A stretch of 64,000 bases of DNA from Cephalopachus bancanus (GCA_027257055.1 JAPVLO010000044.1:3906001-3970000); one strand, 5' to 3'. Positions 1 through 12,470 are shown, counted from the first letter of the stretch. Numbers and translations: made by a program. The notes: generated from the letters alone by a model not told the origin.

Positions 1-1595
1 GGTAATACTACTCAAATTAGCTTACAGATTCAGTGCAACCCCTGTCAAGTTTCCAACTGTTTGTTTGTAGGAATGAACAAGTTGATTTTAAAATTCACAT
101 GAAAATACAAGAGATCCAGAATAGCTGAAACAATCTTGCAAAGAAGAACAAAAACGAAGGACTCACATTTCCTGATTTCAAAATTTATAGAAAGCTACAG
201 TGAGCAAAACAGTGTGGTATGAACATACGGATAGACAAATATGTCAATGAACTAGATCAAGAACACAGAAATACTTCTATGATCAATTGATTTTCTACAA
301 GAATGTCAAGACCATTCAATGGGGTAAAGGACAAATTATGTTGGGAAAACTGGATATGCAAATACAAAATAATAAATTTGGGCCCTTCATGAGATATACA
401 AAATTAACTCTATGGATGAAAGATGTGAATGTAAGAGCTAAAATTATAAAGCCCTTAGAAGAAAATGTCGGTATCAGTCTTAGTGACCTTGGATTAGGCA
501 AAGTTTTCATAAATACAACACCAAAAGCACCAAAGAAAAAATAAATAATTTGGACTTCATCAAAATGAAAACTTCTGCGTATCAAGACACAATCCAGAAA
601 GTGAAAGGACAATTCACCGAATAAAAGAAAATATTTGCAAATTGCATATCTAATAAGGATGTAGTATTCAGACTACATGATGAACTCATGACTCAACAAC
701 AAAGGACAAAAAAATGCAACTGAAAAACCTGGTAAAGAACTTGAAATAACATTCCTCCAAAGAAGATATACAAGTGACTAACAAACACATGAAAAGGTGC
801 CGCTTACCATTACAGGTTATTAGGGAAAGGCAAATCAAAGCCACAGTGAGATACCAATTCATGCGCTAGATGGCTAGAACCACAGAAATGGAAAGTAACA
901 AGTGTTGACAAAGATAAGGAAAAATTAGAGCTCTCATACATTGCTAGTGGGAATGTAAAATGGCACACCTTCCTTGGAAAACAGTTTGGCAGTTTCTCAA
1001 AAAGTTAAAGATAGAGTTACTGTAGGACTCAGCAATTCCACTCCTATGTATCCAAACATGAGAACCGAAAACATTTATCTACACAAATACGTGTACACAG
1101 ATGCTTATAGTAGTGTTATTCATAATAGCCAAAAATGGAAGTAACTCAAAGGTTCATCAATTGATATATGCCTAAATAAAATTTTCTATATGCATATAAT
1201 AAAATACTTAGCAATAAAATCAAATTGACTCTTTAATATATGCTACATGAGTGAATCTCAGAAATATTATGTTAACAAAAGAAGTCAATCACAAAAGACC
1301 ACATATTGTATGATTTCATTTATGTGAAATGCCTAGAATAGACAAATATTTAGAAATAAGTAGTAAATTGGTGGTTTTCAGGGCCTGGGGAAGGAAAAAG
1401 ATGGGCAGTGCCTACCTGAAGGATATGGGGGTTTCCTTCTCAGGTGATGAAAATGTTTTGCAAATTTAGATAGTGGTAATGGTTGCAAAATGCATTCAGA
1501 GCTGCTTAATTGTGCACTTTAAAATGGTTAAATTGGCGAATTTTATGTTCTGTAATTTTTATCTCATTAGACATTTTTACAAATAAGAAATGTAA
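1..1595 (+). mobile_element. Ancient L1 fragment: ORF2 3' end plus 3' UTR
   Basis: Translated pieces match the C-terminal part of L1 ORF2 (a GVGIS/LGLGKVF-like segment near 460-510 and TPKAP at about 520-535). They are followed by the usual 'TNKHMKRC' and 'LLVGM' style segments and an L1 3' UTR ending near AAAATGGTTAAATT at about 1520. Many stops and frameshifts show it is long dead. The 5' side continues beyond the window edge. The subfamily is probably L1M-class, which is an inference from its decay. Confidence 0.85.
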
Positions 1596-2959
1596 AAGTA
1601 AAAAATGTGTCACTTTGCTATTAAGAAATTTTAAAAGAAAATCTTTTTCTTCTGTTTAGTTACACAGGAAATACCTTATTTAACAAATCCAGAATACAAA
1701 ATTATAGAGTATCAGTTCTCAATTACATAAAAAAACACATGTGAGAGTGCATGTGTAAGCAAGGAAAAAAGACTAAAAGAAACGTGCTAAAATGTTCATA
1801 GTAATTGTCTCCAGATGCTAATTTATGATTTCTTCCTTATAGTTTACTTACACATCCGTATTTTTTAAATTATCTAAATGAACATTGTTAACTTTCATTT
1901 TTTAACTACACAAGTAACATGAATATTCTCACTGTTAAAAAAAAAAACCTGAAACAGCACAAAGAAAGAAAATTCCCTTTCATTTTTCACCTGCCAGTTG
2001 ATTAGCTAAATCTCAGTTTAATCAGTTTAGCTCGTCTTTCTAGACCATTTGCTATTTCTCTACTGAGGTATATATACTCTTAGAAAAACATGGTTTGTGA
2101 ACTTTTAAAAAGTATAAGTAGTACATGGACCACAATATGCCTATTATTCTGCAGGTTGTCTTGCCTCTTAATTAGGCATTTTACAGCATTCTCAAATCCT
2201 CACAGAGATCTAGCCCCATACTGCTAATCACTGCGTGGAATGCCACAGTGAGGTGTGCTATACATATGCAGCCATTCTCCCATTGGATAAAATATTGGTC
2301 ATTTCCAACTTTTCACTCCACAGATTGTCTTGGCTGTGTCTTTTTTGGGTACTTGGACAAGATCTCCCAAGGAAAGGTATCTAGAAGTGGCAGTGCTGGG
2401 TTCCAGTGAATGTGCTCTTAAAAACTGCCGTGCATAACGTCACTAAGTGTACCTGAAAAGTGAAAGTGAAAACCAGTCGGGGACCCAAACTTCACCTGTG
2501 CATAAACTACTTATGTACTTAATCCTGACTTGTACCCCACATCTTTAAAATAAAATTTGTTTAAAAAATAAAGTAAAATAAAATAAAAACTGTGATGGAT
2601 TCGACCACCCTGTCCTGCAGAAAAGACGTACCAACTCACTTTGCCATGACTGCTGTTGTCAATGCTGTAATTTTTAGCTGTATATTGCCTTATAATTAGG
2701 AAATACTTAGGCCCTTCCAATATATTTTATTTTAGCTTGGACATGAATAACCATGACAGGCATCACCGGACAGAGATTCAATAGAAATAGAGCTTGTCAA
2801 ATTCCTCCTGCATTGTCCTTATCTGCAAGTAAGGAGAATAACTGCAGCCATCTTTAAATTAAAAAAAAAAGTCTGATATTTGTAGAGTTATTTGCAGGTT
2901 TTCAGGTGCTTCTGGTCCACAAACCACCCAGTGAGCCTTGAGGCTCTTGAGCAAAGTGG
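1596..2959. other. Non-coding, AT-rich, no gene seen
   Basis: The sequence is AT-rich with short homopurine and A runs (for example about 1938-1950 and 2858-2870). A stretch at about 2230-2440 resembles a heavily decayed antisense LINE 3' region, but I cannot place it. No reading frame looks like a protein. Confidence 0.5.
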
Positions 2960-3170
2960 CAATGAGGTGGCCAGGCTGGGGTCCACATCCTGAGTTTGCC
3001 ACTTACTACCCAACTGGGTGATCCTGGACCTGCTGCTCAGCTTCTCTGTGCCTCAGTGTTCTTATCGGTGGTAAAGCAGAGATAACAGCTGTACCCACCT
3101 CCTGGCTGTGGTGTGGATGAGCTGAGATGAAATGCCTGGCACGTAGTTGCCTCAATGGCAACCAAATTGT
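2960..3170 (+). mobile_element. MIR SINE
   Basis: The MIR core order is visible: 'TGCCACTTACTA', then 'CTGGGTGATCCTGGAC', then 'TCTGTGCCTCAGT', then an AATGCCTGGCAC tail. This is a decayed tRNA-derived mammalian SINE in sense orientation. Confidence 0.75.
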
Positions 3171-4414
3171 GCTGTGGTAATATTAGCAGTACATAAGCAG
3201 TCAGTGTGCTTTACTATGGAAAGTAACTCTGTCTTCCTTTTCTGCTTCGATGGAAGAAGAGAATGTGGTTGACCCTCACCTCAGGGCAGATTATGCCCGA
3301 TTTGCCCTCAAAGAGAAATGTTCCCTTTCACACATACATTTTCTAAAACTTTGGTTCTTAATGTTTCTGGTTTTGAGTTTGATGGACTGCCACATTCTAG
3401 TGTTAAAGACCCAGGTGAGAGTACCTTTGAGGGTAACAGGTAGTGATCCTAGCCTCAACAAGGACAGAGTAATATATCTGAGGCTTGGGAGGACAAGGAC
3501 AGAGAACCAGCTCGAGGGACCGGACCATGAGGGCTGGGATGATGGACTTCTCCACAGGAATCCTCCAGTGCTTGAGATATAAGGGAATCTATAATATCTT
3601 GGGGATTTGTAAAACCCCAGAATATTTGCAAAGCCAGGAATAAGGAAAGGAGAGGTAGATACATACCTGTCCCTCCAGCTGGGAAATCACAGGAAAGGTA
3701 TGGTTACATCACATTTTTTAAACTTACTTTTGTTTAGTTACAGCTTTGTTTTTAAGGCTACTTCACTTATCACAATGCTTTTTCAGCTATGAATTATCCA
3801 CCAATTCAGTTATGAATTAAGACTACATCACCAAGCTATTATATATTTCCAAAACTCTATCAGTTCTCTGTGAAAATATTCTGATAAATGGAGTCCTGTG
3901 CTTTTCTAAGCTTATATGCAGACCATAGACAGTAGAGGAGATGATTATTGGAGACAAGCAATCCTTAGTGGTAATTTATTTTAATATGTATATATACACA
4001 TACAAATATTATTTATGCTGATTTCCTGCTTATGATAGTGATGTAAAAGCCCCTTTGTAAATAAACGTATTTAAGAAGAATGAATCTGTTTATAGTGAAA
4101 ATATTAAATAAACAAGGGCTCTGAGATATGGCAAAAATTATGCAATGATTAACTTTTGGGAAATCCTATTGCAGGCAAGAGCAAGTCACCATGCATGTTG
4201 ATATATAGGTGTCATAGTCTGTTCTCAATCCTCCTTGGGACCGTGAAGAGTAACAAACCAAAGTAATTATCATTTAAAATCCCCTCCACTTTGCAGCCAT
4301 CTCTTTATAGGTTTTTTTCTCCTTGCCATGTGGCAGCAAAGTCCTTAAATTTCACGCCATCCAACCACCTGCCTCTTCCAAGTGGATTTCTTAAGAAGAT
4401 GCATGCTGCCAAGG
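3171..4414. other. Non-coding, no gene seen
   Basis: Only short chance frames are present, the longest being 110 codons at 3250-3582, with no recognisable domain. The right half (about 3700-4150) is AT-rich. Confidence 0.5.
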
Positions 4415-4786
4415 TGTCTTAGTCTGTTCAAGCTGCTACAACAAAGTACCATAGACTGGGTGGTTTATAAACAACAGAAATTCATTTTTCACAGTTTTAG
4501 AGGCTGGAAGTCCAAGATCAGTATGCAAGCATGGTCAGATCCTGGTGAGGGACCTCTTCCAGGATGCAACTGCTGGCTTGTCATTGTATCCTCACATAGC
4601 AAAAAGAGGCTGAGAGAGCTCTCTGGCTTGTTCTTATAAAGGCATTAATCCCATTCATAAGAGGTCCACTCTCAAGACCTAATTACCTCCCAAAGGCCTC
4701 ACCACCAAATAGCATCACACTGGGACTAGGGTTTCAACATACACATTTTTTGGAGGGTGGAGGGCACAAACATTTAGTCCTTTGCA
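4415..4786 (-). mobile_element. MLT1-type MaLR LTR, antisense
   Basis: Read on the minus strand it has the MLT1 order. A 'GGACTAAATG' start and 'CCTTTGGGAGGTAATTAGG' come first, then 'AATGGGATTAATGCC'. The 3' end has 'ACTGTGAAAAATGAATTTC' and 'CCACCCAGTCTATGG'. The ends are TG...CA at 4415 and 4786. This is an ancient nonautonomous LTR remnant. Any target duplication is too decayed to assert. Confidence 0.85.
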
Positions 4787-5234
4787 CCAAAAGAATGTGC
4801 TTACCAATTCCGGCTCCTAAAAGCAGTGCCTATAGAGCAGCTTTGTGATCTGAGCCTTGGTGGGGGACTGGCTTCATGAGCTCCTGCTTTGTGATCTAAG
4901 CCTTGATTAGAGCTGGCTGAGAGTTTTCAGCTCCTTCCCATTGATTACATTTTATAAAATTTTAGCGGAAGCTCTCACTAGAAAAATAAAAATAATTTAC
5001 CTAGCACGTACAAATTGGCACTATTTATAGATGTGGAGGAATGTAACTCATGGACAATATCTGATTTCTACACATTGTGGCTTTAATTAGAAATGTTAAT
5101 TAAACACATATGCTAACCTGAAGTTGCCAAAAAGAAAAAAATAATATTTGTGAAGAATAAGTTACCAGTGTATTGTCATATGATTTGGCACAGATGTAAA
5201 TATCCTGGCAAAAAAACTCGTGTTTAATAGCAAA
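4787..5234. other. Non-coding, no gene seen
   Basis: A short imperfect repeat of a GCTTTGTGATCT(G/A)AGCCTTG motif occurs twice (about 4841-4858 and 4889-4906). Otherwise nothing is recognised. Confidence 0.5.
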
Positions 5235-5400
5235 CACTAGAGACTTGGAGATAGGAAATGTGAGTTTCAGTCTCATCTCTTGCTCTAACCAGATTTATTT
5301 ACAGGCAAATAAATCACTTCTCCAATTATGCCTCAGTTTCCTCATTTGTAAAATAGTGGAGCTTTGATCTCTTTCATGTGATTATTGAGAAGGTCAAAGA
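5235..5400 (+). mobile_element. MIR SINE
   Basis: The segment 'TATGCCTCAGTTTCCTCATT' followed by TGTAAAATAGTGG is the diagnostic MIR second half. The upstream half is more decayed. Confidence 0.7.
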
Positions 5401-5864
5401 GAAAGCTTTCAGTGTTTTGCAAAATCGGAGGCATTCTCTGGATGCCCTGCCACAATGTCCCAGCCCTTCCTGGTTCCTGGAGCTCAGCTTAGAGGTCACC
5501 ATGAACAGATGAAGGGTTTTCATCCCCGAGCTTCAAATGGAAAGGCAAATAACACACAGCAGGGCTGAGAATTCCAAATATTAAGACCCTTCTTGTGTTT
5601 GTCGCTCCTCTCCAGTGCTTGGCAATATTGTAAGGCAAATATCAAGAACCCAGGGGGGAATTAATGTTAAAAAAATCAAAAATCCTGGTGTGCTCTGGTG
5701 TAATTAAGCAATATAATTAAAGTCCTCCTATTGAAGCCAGCTGACGGGGGACACAGGTCACCATTGCAGAGACAGCAAAGGTGCCAAAGTTTGTTTGCTC
5801 CTTCTGAGGTTTATCCATATTTTATGTTTTTATTACCATTCTGCCTGTGTCAGAAAAACAGAAA
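5401..5864. other. Non-coding, no gene seen
   Basis: No recognisable repeat or gene. An 82-codon frame beginning at 5731 runs into the L2 tail and shows no protein features. Confidence 0.5.
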
Positions 5865-5985
5865 AGTGTGTGCATGTGTCTATCTTCCCCTACCAGTCTA
5901 TAATTTTCTTGAGGAAAGGGGCCATGTCTTGTTCATCTTTGTTTCCCTCTGGGTACCTACAATCCTGACATGTGGTTAGTATTCA
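5865..5985 (+). mobile_element. L2 LINE 3' end
   Basis: The L2 3' signature is present: AATTTTCTTGAGG then GGGGCCATGTCTTGTTCATC, a 'CTGGGTACCTACAATCCTGACA' analogue of the usual gcctagcaca segment, then a TAGTATTCATGATG end. Confidence 0.65.
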
Positions 5986-6204
5986 TGATGGGAGTCTTCC
6001 CTAAACTCAGGAGTCTATTACCTCCCACTACCTATTCTGGGAAGTCCTCACTGCTCACTGAATTTGAATACTTCTCTCTGATGACAGAAATGAGTTCTAT
6101 GATGATTCTAATTTTGTATAAAATAAGTGTCTGATTTATGAATAACCTGGTGCAGTAGTTCCTGGCAAGAGGAGGTTTTTAAATGCCCCTGGGGTCCATT
6201 GGGC

Positions 6205-6740
6205 ATTTACTCATTCATTCGACAAATATTACTTAGAATCTTTTCTGTTCCAGGTAATGAGCTGGATTCAAGGGATATAGTGTTGAGTGAGGCTGTCAGA
6301 GTCCCAGTTCTCATGATACTTGTATTCTAGAGAGTGAGGCAGAGAGCAAAGAACATGTCATATGTTGACAGCTGGTGGTATGTGTGATGAAGAACATGAA
6401 TGAGGAAGTAGACAATGACTGGGGAAGGCCTGTCTAAGAGACCCAAATGAGTTCAGAAAGGAGCCACAGAAAGATCTAGGAGAGGACATTTTCAGTTAAA
6501 AGGAACATTCTGCCCAAAACTGGGGGGTGGAAACCAGCCTAACAAGGATTAAGAACAGCAGAAAGACCAAATTTGCCAAAACACAAATAAAGAGAAGCAT
6601 GATGGAAGATGATGTCAGACAGACAGGTAAAGTCACATCAGGTGGGCCATATGATCCATGATGCAAAGTCTAGATTTCATCCTAAGAAGAAGAGGAGCAC
6701 TGGGGGTCTGAACAAGGGAGTGATGGAATCTGATTTGCCT
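6205..6740 (-). mobile_element. L2 LINE, antisense (left part of a nest)
   Basis: On the plus strand it begins 'CATTCATTCGACAAATATTA' and continues to a TTGTATTCTAGAGAG block, the reverse complement of an L2 3' end. It then runs into antisense L2 body ending 'AACAAGGGAGTGATGGAATC'. The element resumes after the DNA transposon at about 7526, so it is the oldest layer of the nest. Confidence 0.7.
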
Positions 6741-6748
6741 TTCTAGAA

Positions 6749-7517
6749 CAGCAGTCCCCACCCTTTTTGGCATCAGGGATCAGTTTCATGGAAGACAATT
6801 TTTCCACAGATGGGGGATCAGGGTAGGAATCACCAAGCATTAGATTCTCATAAGGAGCAGCACACAACCTAGATCCCTCACATGTGTTGTTCACAATAGG
6901 ATTCATGTTAGGAGCGGATGTGATGTGAAGAGCAAACAAACACTGTCACTGTAGCAGGCCTTAAGTAAAGGCCCCAAGTGAAGACAAGGTCTCGCTTAAT
7001 GACCCCAGACTCGTAGGCAAGATCTCACTTGGTAACTCTGCATCCTTGCCTGCTACACAAAACGGTGTCTCAGATACCTACACATACAGGTGCACACAGC
7101 ATAAATAAAACCTTCGCCACAACAAGATAACCACAAAACAACTCACCTTTTAGTAGCAACAAAATTCTGTTATGGCTCCCTTACAGACCTTAAATCCCTT
7201 CCAACTTTCTTTGTGCTTAATTATAAAATAAACATGCTAAGCTAGTTCGGGACCACTTCTCCACCATTAGAGGAAAGTGTCCCACCTGATCCCAGTTTTT
7301 CTTTATGTCTGTGTCTTTCCTGATTTCTCACTGCTCTCTCTCGGGACCCTTGGCAGCCACACAGCCCACGGCAGGTTCACACTCTTATGAGAATCAAATG
7401 CTCCGCTGATCTGACAGGAGGCAGAGCTCTGCTCACCTGCCGCTCACCTCCTACTATGCAGTCCAGTTTTTACAGGCCACAGACTGGAGTCCGCAGCCTG
7501 GGTGCTTGGGACCCCTG
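6749..7517. mobile_element. Nonautonomous hAT-like DNA transposon (carries an inserted LTR)
   Basis: The ends form terminal inverted repeats: CAGCAGTCCCCACCC at the left and a GG..GGGACCCCTG end at the right. The flanks carry an 8-bp target duplication, TTCTAGAA (6741-6748) and CTCTAGAA (7518-7525), one mismatch. An 8-bp duplication and a CAG...CTG terminus fit the hAT superfamily. An internal near-palindrome ('TTAGATTCTCATAAGGAGC' and 'ACTCTTATGAGAATC') is also typical. No transposase is encoded. The middle is split by a solo LTR. Confidence 0.8.
6906..7373 (+). mobile_element. Solo LTR inserted in the hAT element
   Basis: About 468 bp starting TGTTAGGAGC and ending CCCACGGCA (TG...CA). It interrupts the hAT sequence and is flanked by 6-bp copies GATTCA (6900-6905) and GGTTCA (7374-7379) of one site. 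It contains AATAAA-type signals (near 7100 and 7226). There is no primer-binding site or internal region, so it is a recombined solo LTR. I do not recognise the family. The exact borders rest on the flanking duplication and on where the host hAT sequence resumes. Confidence 0.6.
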
Positions 7518-7525
7518 CTCTAGAA

Positions 7526-7680
7526 GATCTCTTTGGAAATTGTGAGGCCAAATGACCATGGTGAGGAATAAGCAGAAGTAGTTAGTTGCCTTAGCAGGCT
7601 GGTCTTGGAGGAAAATAATGGACTCTTAGACCAGATGGTGAAGGTGAAGATGGAAGTATAAGAATATAAATGGATTCCTA
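7526..7680 (-). mobile_element. L2 LINE, antisense (right part of the nest)
   Basis: Sequence such as 'AGATCTCTTTGGAAATTGTG' and GTTAGTTGCCTTAGCAG continues the antisense L2 body broken at 6740. It is weakly conserved. Confidence 0.45.
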
Positions 7681-8007
7681 TCCCAGGGACAGAGTTTGGA
7701 TCAGAGATCTTCCCTAGACCCCTCCAATTCTGAGGTGTTAAGAGTCTAGGCTTTTACAGCTCTAAGCTTGTATGGTTTCATAACTTCTGAGTTCAGTCTT
7801 GCTTCCAAAGGTTGGGCCTAATTGGTCTGGCCATGTTTCTCAGAGCAGCATCCTGCAGGGATGAAACCTCAAGACCCTTCTCCTTCTTAAACCTCAAAGT
7901 CAGAGTTTCTCCTTGTAACAGATAGATACATCGGTGTCATGACCACAAATCTCAGGCCACCACCTCAGCAGGGCTAGAAATGTGTCTTTATTTACCTAGT
8001 CACTGAA
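7681..8007. other. Non-coding, no gene seen
   Basis: Nothing recognised in about 330 bp. Confidence 0.5.
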
Positions 8008-8527
8008 TGTGGCAAGCAGAATACCCCTTGCAGAGGTACACATCCTCATCCCCAGATTTGTGACTACAAACGGCAAAGGGAACTTAAAATTGCAAATGGA
8101 AATACAGTTCCTAATCAGATGACTTTAAGATTATCTTGAATTATAGATTATAATCTATAATTAGCCCTATCACAAGTGTTCTTAAAAGTGAAAGAGAGAA
8201 GAAGGGGAAAAATGTGAACTTGTAAGAAGCTCAGAGTGTTGCAGTGCAGTGTGAGAAAGACAAACCCCCATTGCCTGCTTTGAAGATGGAGGCAGGGGCC
8301 ATAAGCCCAGGAATATGGGAGGCCTGAAAAAGCTGGAAAAGGCAAGGAAACAAATCTCCCCCTTAGACTCTCTAGAAGGAATGCAGTCCTGCAGACATCT
8401 TTCTTTTAACCTAGTGAGAAGCCATGTCAGGTTTCTAACCTGCAGAACTGTAAGATTAGAAATTTGTGTTGTTTCAAGTCACAACATTTATAGAATTTGT
8501 TATAGCAGCAATAGGAAACTGCTATAC
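8008..8527 (+). mobile_element. MLT1-type MaLR LTR
   Basis: The order is 'GGCAAGCAGAATACCCC', 'CATCCTCATCCCCAGA', an 'AATCAGATGACTTTAAGATTA' analogue, and an 'AGATGGAGGCAGGGGCC' middle. It ends with 'CAGAACTGTAAGATTAGAAA' followed by TTTGTTATAGCAGCAATAGG. This is the sense orientation of the MLT1 family, strongly decayed. Confidence 0.8.
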
Positions 8528-9827
8528 TGAACTCAAATCATTGTTTTATGGTCCCATTTGATTAGACAGTGGAAATTTACATTCAGTCAATTTGAGATTT
8601 CCCCTTTCCTGAGCAAGATTGCTAAATTCTAGGGGTAGAATTTATGAACAGCAAGATGTTGGGGTGGGAGTATCTGGTCATTGGTTGTTATGAATCCATG
8701 TTGGTTTCCTGGAAAATGGTGCATCATGTATCTGATTCTTGGCTGTCAAAACATACAGGTCGTCCTTCTCTCCTGACCTTCAGGCCTCTTCCAGCCTGGC
8801 TCCTGTTGCCAGCTACTTGCATGCTCCTCTCATAGGCAGTGGCAGGAGAAGGAATGGCTGCTCTCCAATCTCTGTCTGGAATCCCAAGAAGTGCTGAGAG
8901 GCTGCCTCATACCCTTTCCGAAAGCCACATTTTATGCTACCGCTCCTTTTCCATGCCGGATACTGGAAAAGTCTGAGGGGCTCCATCCAAGAAGGGAGGC
9001 TGCATCTCCTCTGATCTCAGGTCTCCTAGGATTAGGAAGACACTAACCTGTCTTTATTCTAGTCCAGTTCTTCTTTCTCTGTTCAAGACTAGATGCTTTT
9101 TCTCTGGGGTGTAAAACCTGTCTGAAAAAAAATCACATATTCCTCAAAATCTTTGTCTGAAGCCTGAACTTTGAGTCATGAATCTGATTCCTTTGCCCTA
9201 GGATTCTGATGTGACACCTCTCTCTTGAAGACTGGATGGTCCATGGTCTCCTGTCCCAATAGTCAGGGATATGAAATAGTAGGAAATACCAGAGAGGGCC
9301 CTTGGTTAATTCCTCCGGATATGTTCCCTCTATATCAATAGAAGTATCACCCAGTCACAGTTACCTTCAAAAGGAAACAGGTCTGACCACAGTACCCGTG
9401 TCTGGGGCAGGACCTGACCCAGTGTTCACCAGGAAAGTTCGAGGTGGCCAGGCTTGAGGAAAAGCTGTGGCACAGTCATTAGTTAGACTAGACTCTCAGC
9501 CTAGAATTTGAGTCAGGAAATAGGGAGCAGCCCAACTGACTCCCCCCTGTGGAGAGACAAGAAAATGCCAAAGGAGGCAGAAATGCAGAAGCTCAGAGGC
9601 ACACTAGTAGTTATGAATAAGGGGAAAGCCAGCTCCACCTATGGAGGAGCCCAGAACACCTGGTTTCTGAAGCTGCTGAACCCCACAAGGCTGAACGACA
9701 GCCTTTCCTAGATACCAAGAGATTCTTGTCCTCCTTGAGCTCACATGGCTGTACAAAACTTCTCATCGACTGAAGCAGCAAATGGAGCAGTGACACATCA
9801 TTTCATTTCCTTGATTCAAAAGCCCCT
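8528..9827. other. Non-coding, no gene seen
   Basis: Unique-looking sequence. Reading frames of 60-70 codons (for example 8644-8835 and 9508-9711) have no recognisable features. Confidence 0.5.
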
Positions 9828-10225
9828 ATTGTGGTATGACTTGTCTCCCCTCCCCCTGCCCCCACATTTATATGTTGAAATCCTAACCCCCAGTACCTCA
9901 GAATGTGACCATATTTGGACATAGGGCCTTTAATGAGGCAATGAAGGTTAAATGAGGTCATTCAGATGGGCCCTAATCTAGTATAATTGGTCTCCATATA
10001 AGAGGAGGAAATTAGAACACAGACTGGTAAATAGGAAAGACCACATGAGGACATGGTCAGAAGGCAACTGGCTACAAACCAAAGGAAGAGGCCTCAGGAG
10101 AAGTCGATCCTGATGGCACCTTGATCTCAGACTTGCAGGCTCCAGAATTGTGAGAAAATAAAGTTCTGTTGTTTAAGCCACCCAACCTGTGGTCCTTTGT
10201 TATGGCATCTACAGCAGGCTAATCT
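9828..10225 (+). mobile_element. MLT1-type MaLR LTR
   Basis: Clear MLT1 landmarks are 'TTGAAATCCTAACCCCCAGT', 'GAATGTGACCATATTTGGA', 'CTTTAATGAGGCAATGAAGG', and 'CCAGAATTGTGAGAAAATAA' followed by GTTCTGTTGTTTAAGCCACC. It ends 'GCAGGCTAATCTAGG'. Sense orientation and nearly full length. Confidence 0.88.
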
Positions 10226-12244
10226 AGGTCTTAAGACCCTTTGTTCTATGCTCCTGTGGTCCAGGGAGAATGACTCTGAAGGACAGCATGTCTCTTCCCG
10301 CCAGCTCCTGGGAGCTACTTTTTGAAACATGTTGCTCCCTCCTTCCCAAATGAAAGCGAGAGCCCATCTTCCAGCCCACCCCTCTTTTTATGCTTCTGTT
10401 TTCCTGACTGGATTTCTAAGCCCCCAAAATGCTTTCTTTAAAAATGAATGGCTAATCAAGTCTTTCTTTGGGGGAAAAAACTGCATCTCCCAACCACACC
10501 TGGAGAGATTGCCCTGGCTCTGAATCCAAATTCTGCTCAACCACAGATCTGAATCCAAATTCTGCTCAGCCACAGATCTTGCAACACATCCACTCCAGGT
10601 TTTTTTTTTTTCAGTGACAGGTTCATCCTATTTCCTTTAGCATGGTATCCCAGAAGCATCTTTCCTTCTGTACTGGTGGTTCATAGGATGACATTAGGTG
10701 GTATGTACAGAAATATTTTTCCACGTTGTTATGTATTGATTTTAAGGTACAGTAGAAAAAAACTAGGCTAGCACATCAGATCTGTGATTTCACAGGTTTT
10801 ATGGCTGATGCTGAGGCTAGCATAGGTGTTAAAATGTACTATACTAAGTAAATACTGACTCGAGGGGTGTGGCAAAAATCAGGATGCTGGTGTGAGAATG
10901 GTCTGGTGTGAGAATGGCTGGAGATTTGGGGACTAGTAATTTCATGATCAAGTGTGTGCAGCTTGACCTGCAGGGAATTGTCAGAATGGGTAGGTGCAGT
11001 GGTGTGAGACAGTGGGCGTGAATTGGCAGGGGAGGTTTCTAGTCTGCCCTGATACCTCTGTTGCTCCCTCCCTATAACTGACCCAGGAAGACCTGGCCCC
11101 TGGATATCTGTCTCACAAGGCTATGGTCCAGGTCCATGTAGAATGCTATCCAGGTTTGCAGGGGAGGCCAGAAATGCCCTCAGGAACTCATGCCCTTGAG
11201 TGGGGAGGGCATTGCTTCCGAATCAGTAGGCATTTCACAAGCAGCATGAGGGCATCATCTTTTTTCTTTTAAGTTCCCTAGCCTTGTCAGAGGCTAGCAA
11301 CTTCAGCTATGGAATAAATTTGACTTCCCCCTGTTTATGAATTAGACAAATGCAAGCCCTTTACCTGAGCCTGGCCACTTAGCAGCACTTTGCAGGAAAA
11401 CACAACAGTTCAGACAATGAACAAAACCTACCCCGTTGCGAAGCTGAAGGTGGCATCCCAGTGAGGGCCTGGGTGAGAAGAGGCGTGAGACCTGGAAAGC
11501 CAGGACACACAGAGATCAGTCTGCCAGGGTATATTCAGGTAGGCATGGAAGTCTGTGTCCCCAAGCACCGTCAGCACACCGGCAGCCAGGTAGGTCAGGG
11601 CTATCTCTCTCTGTGTGGCTGAAAGATCACTTACCTGTAAATGGCTGTGACTCCATCATTTGACTGAGTTTTAGCTTGTTAGTTCTAAGGAGCCTTTAAA
11701 AAATTGTGTATTATGGGAAAGCATGCAACTGTGTGGGCCCTTCTGATGTAACCAAGCGTCTCTGGCTATATTCATCCAATGGCATTTAAGGCTCATTAAA
11801 TTTTGAATCCAGTGTCACCTGCCTTAGGCTCAAAATAGTACTCCATGTGCCTTTTGTCTCCCAACTCCATTTTAATGGAAATTGTTTCCATTCACCTTTC
11901 AGTTCCCTTCTTCCTGCTAGCAACACCTGATCTTTAATAATCTCCAACACGGAATTATTCACTCTGTGAACCTGTCATTTGGGGGAGTACGTTGGACCTT
12001 GACTGATGTAAACAGTTGATGGTAAAAATGCAAGCAGCACTATTAGTATGTTCCTTCTCTCTCCCACCTCCCGCTCTGGCTATGCATAAGGATGCTGCAC
12101 GCCTGTTCACCACAGCCCCTCGCCCAAGTATTGCCTATCAGACCCACCACACCATAGGCCTGAGTCATGTCTTGAATCTTAACTCAGGGAAGTTCCAGGT
12201 TCTAATACAACATGAGCATGTGCCCCATCTAAAGGCAGCGGCTG
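10226..12244. other. Non-coding, with a small tandem duplication
   Basis: Mostly unique sequence. It contains the 29-bp tandem duplication at 10520-10577 and a T run (about 10601-10612). No coding signal is seen. Confidence 0.5.
10520..10577. repeat. 29-bp tandem duplication (two copies)
   Basis: Two adjacent 29-bp units (10520-10548, 10549-10577) start CTGAATCCAAATTCTGCTCA and end CCACAGAT. They differ at one base. A recent local duplication. Confidence 0.9.
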
Positions 12245-12470
12245 TTGGTCATAATGAATACATCTTACGTAGCACTTAGGAAGTGCCAGGCACTGTTCTA
12301 AGAGCTTATAGCTGGAGGGCAAGGGAGTCCATCTCCTTTTATATAGATGAAGAGACTGGAACACAGAGAAGTAAGTAAATTGCCCAAAGCCACACAGCAG
12401 TTAAGATGTGGAGCTTGGATTTGAACGCAGGCCAACAGAAGCCAGAGCCATACCCCAACCCACTCTGCTA
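12245..12470 (-). mobile_element. MIR SINE, antisense
   Basis: Plus-strand text 'AGTGCCAGGCACTGTTCTAA', 'AGATGAAGAGACTGGAACAC', 'GCCCAAAGCCACACAGCAG' and 'TTGGATTTGAACGCAGG' is the reverse complement of MIR in the expected order. Confidence 0.85.
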
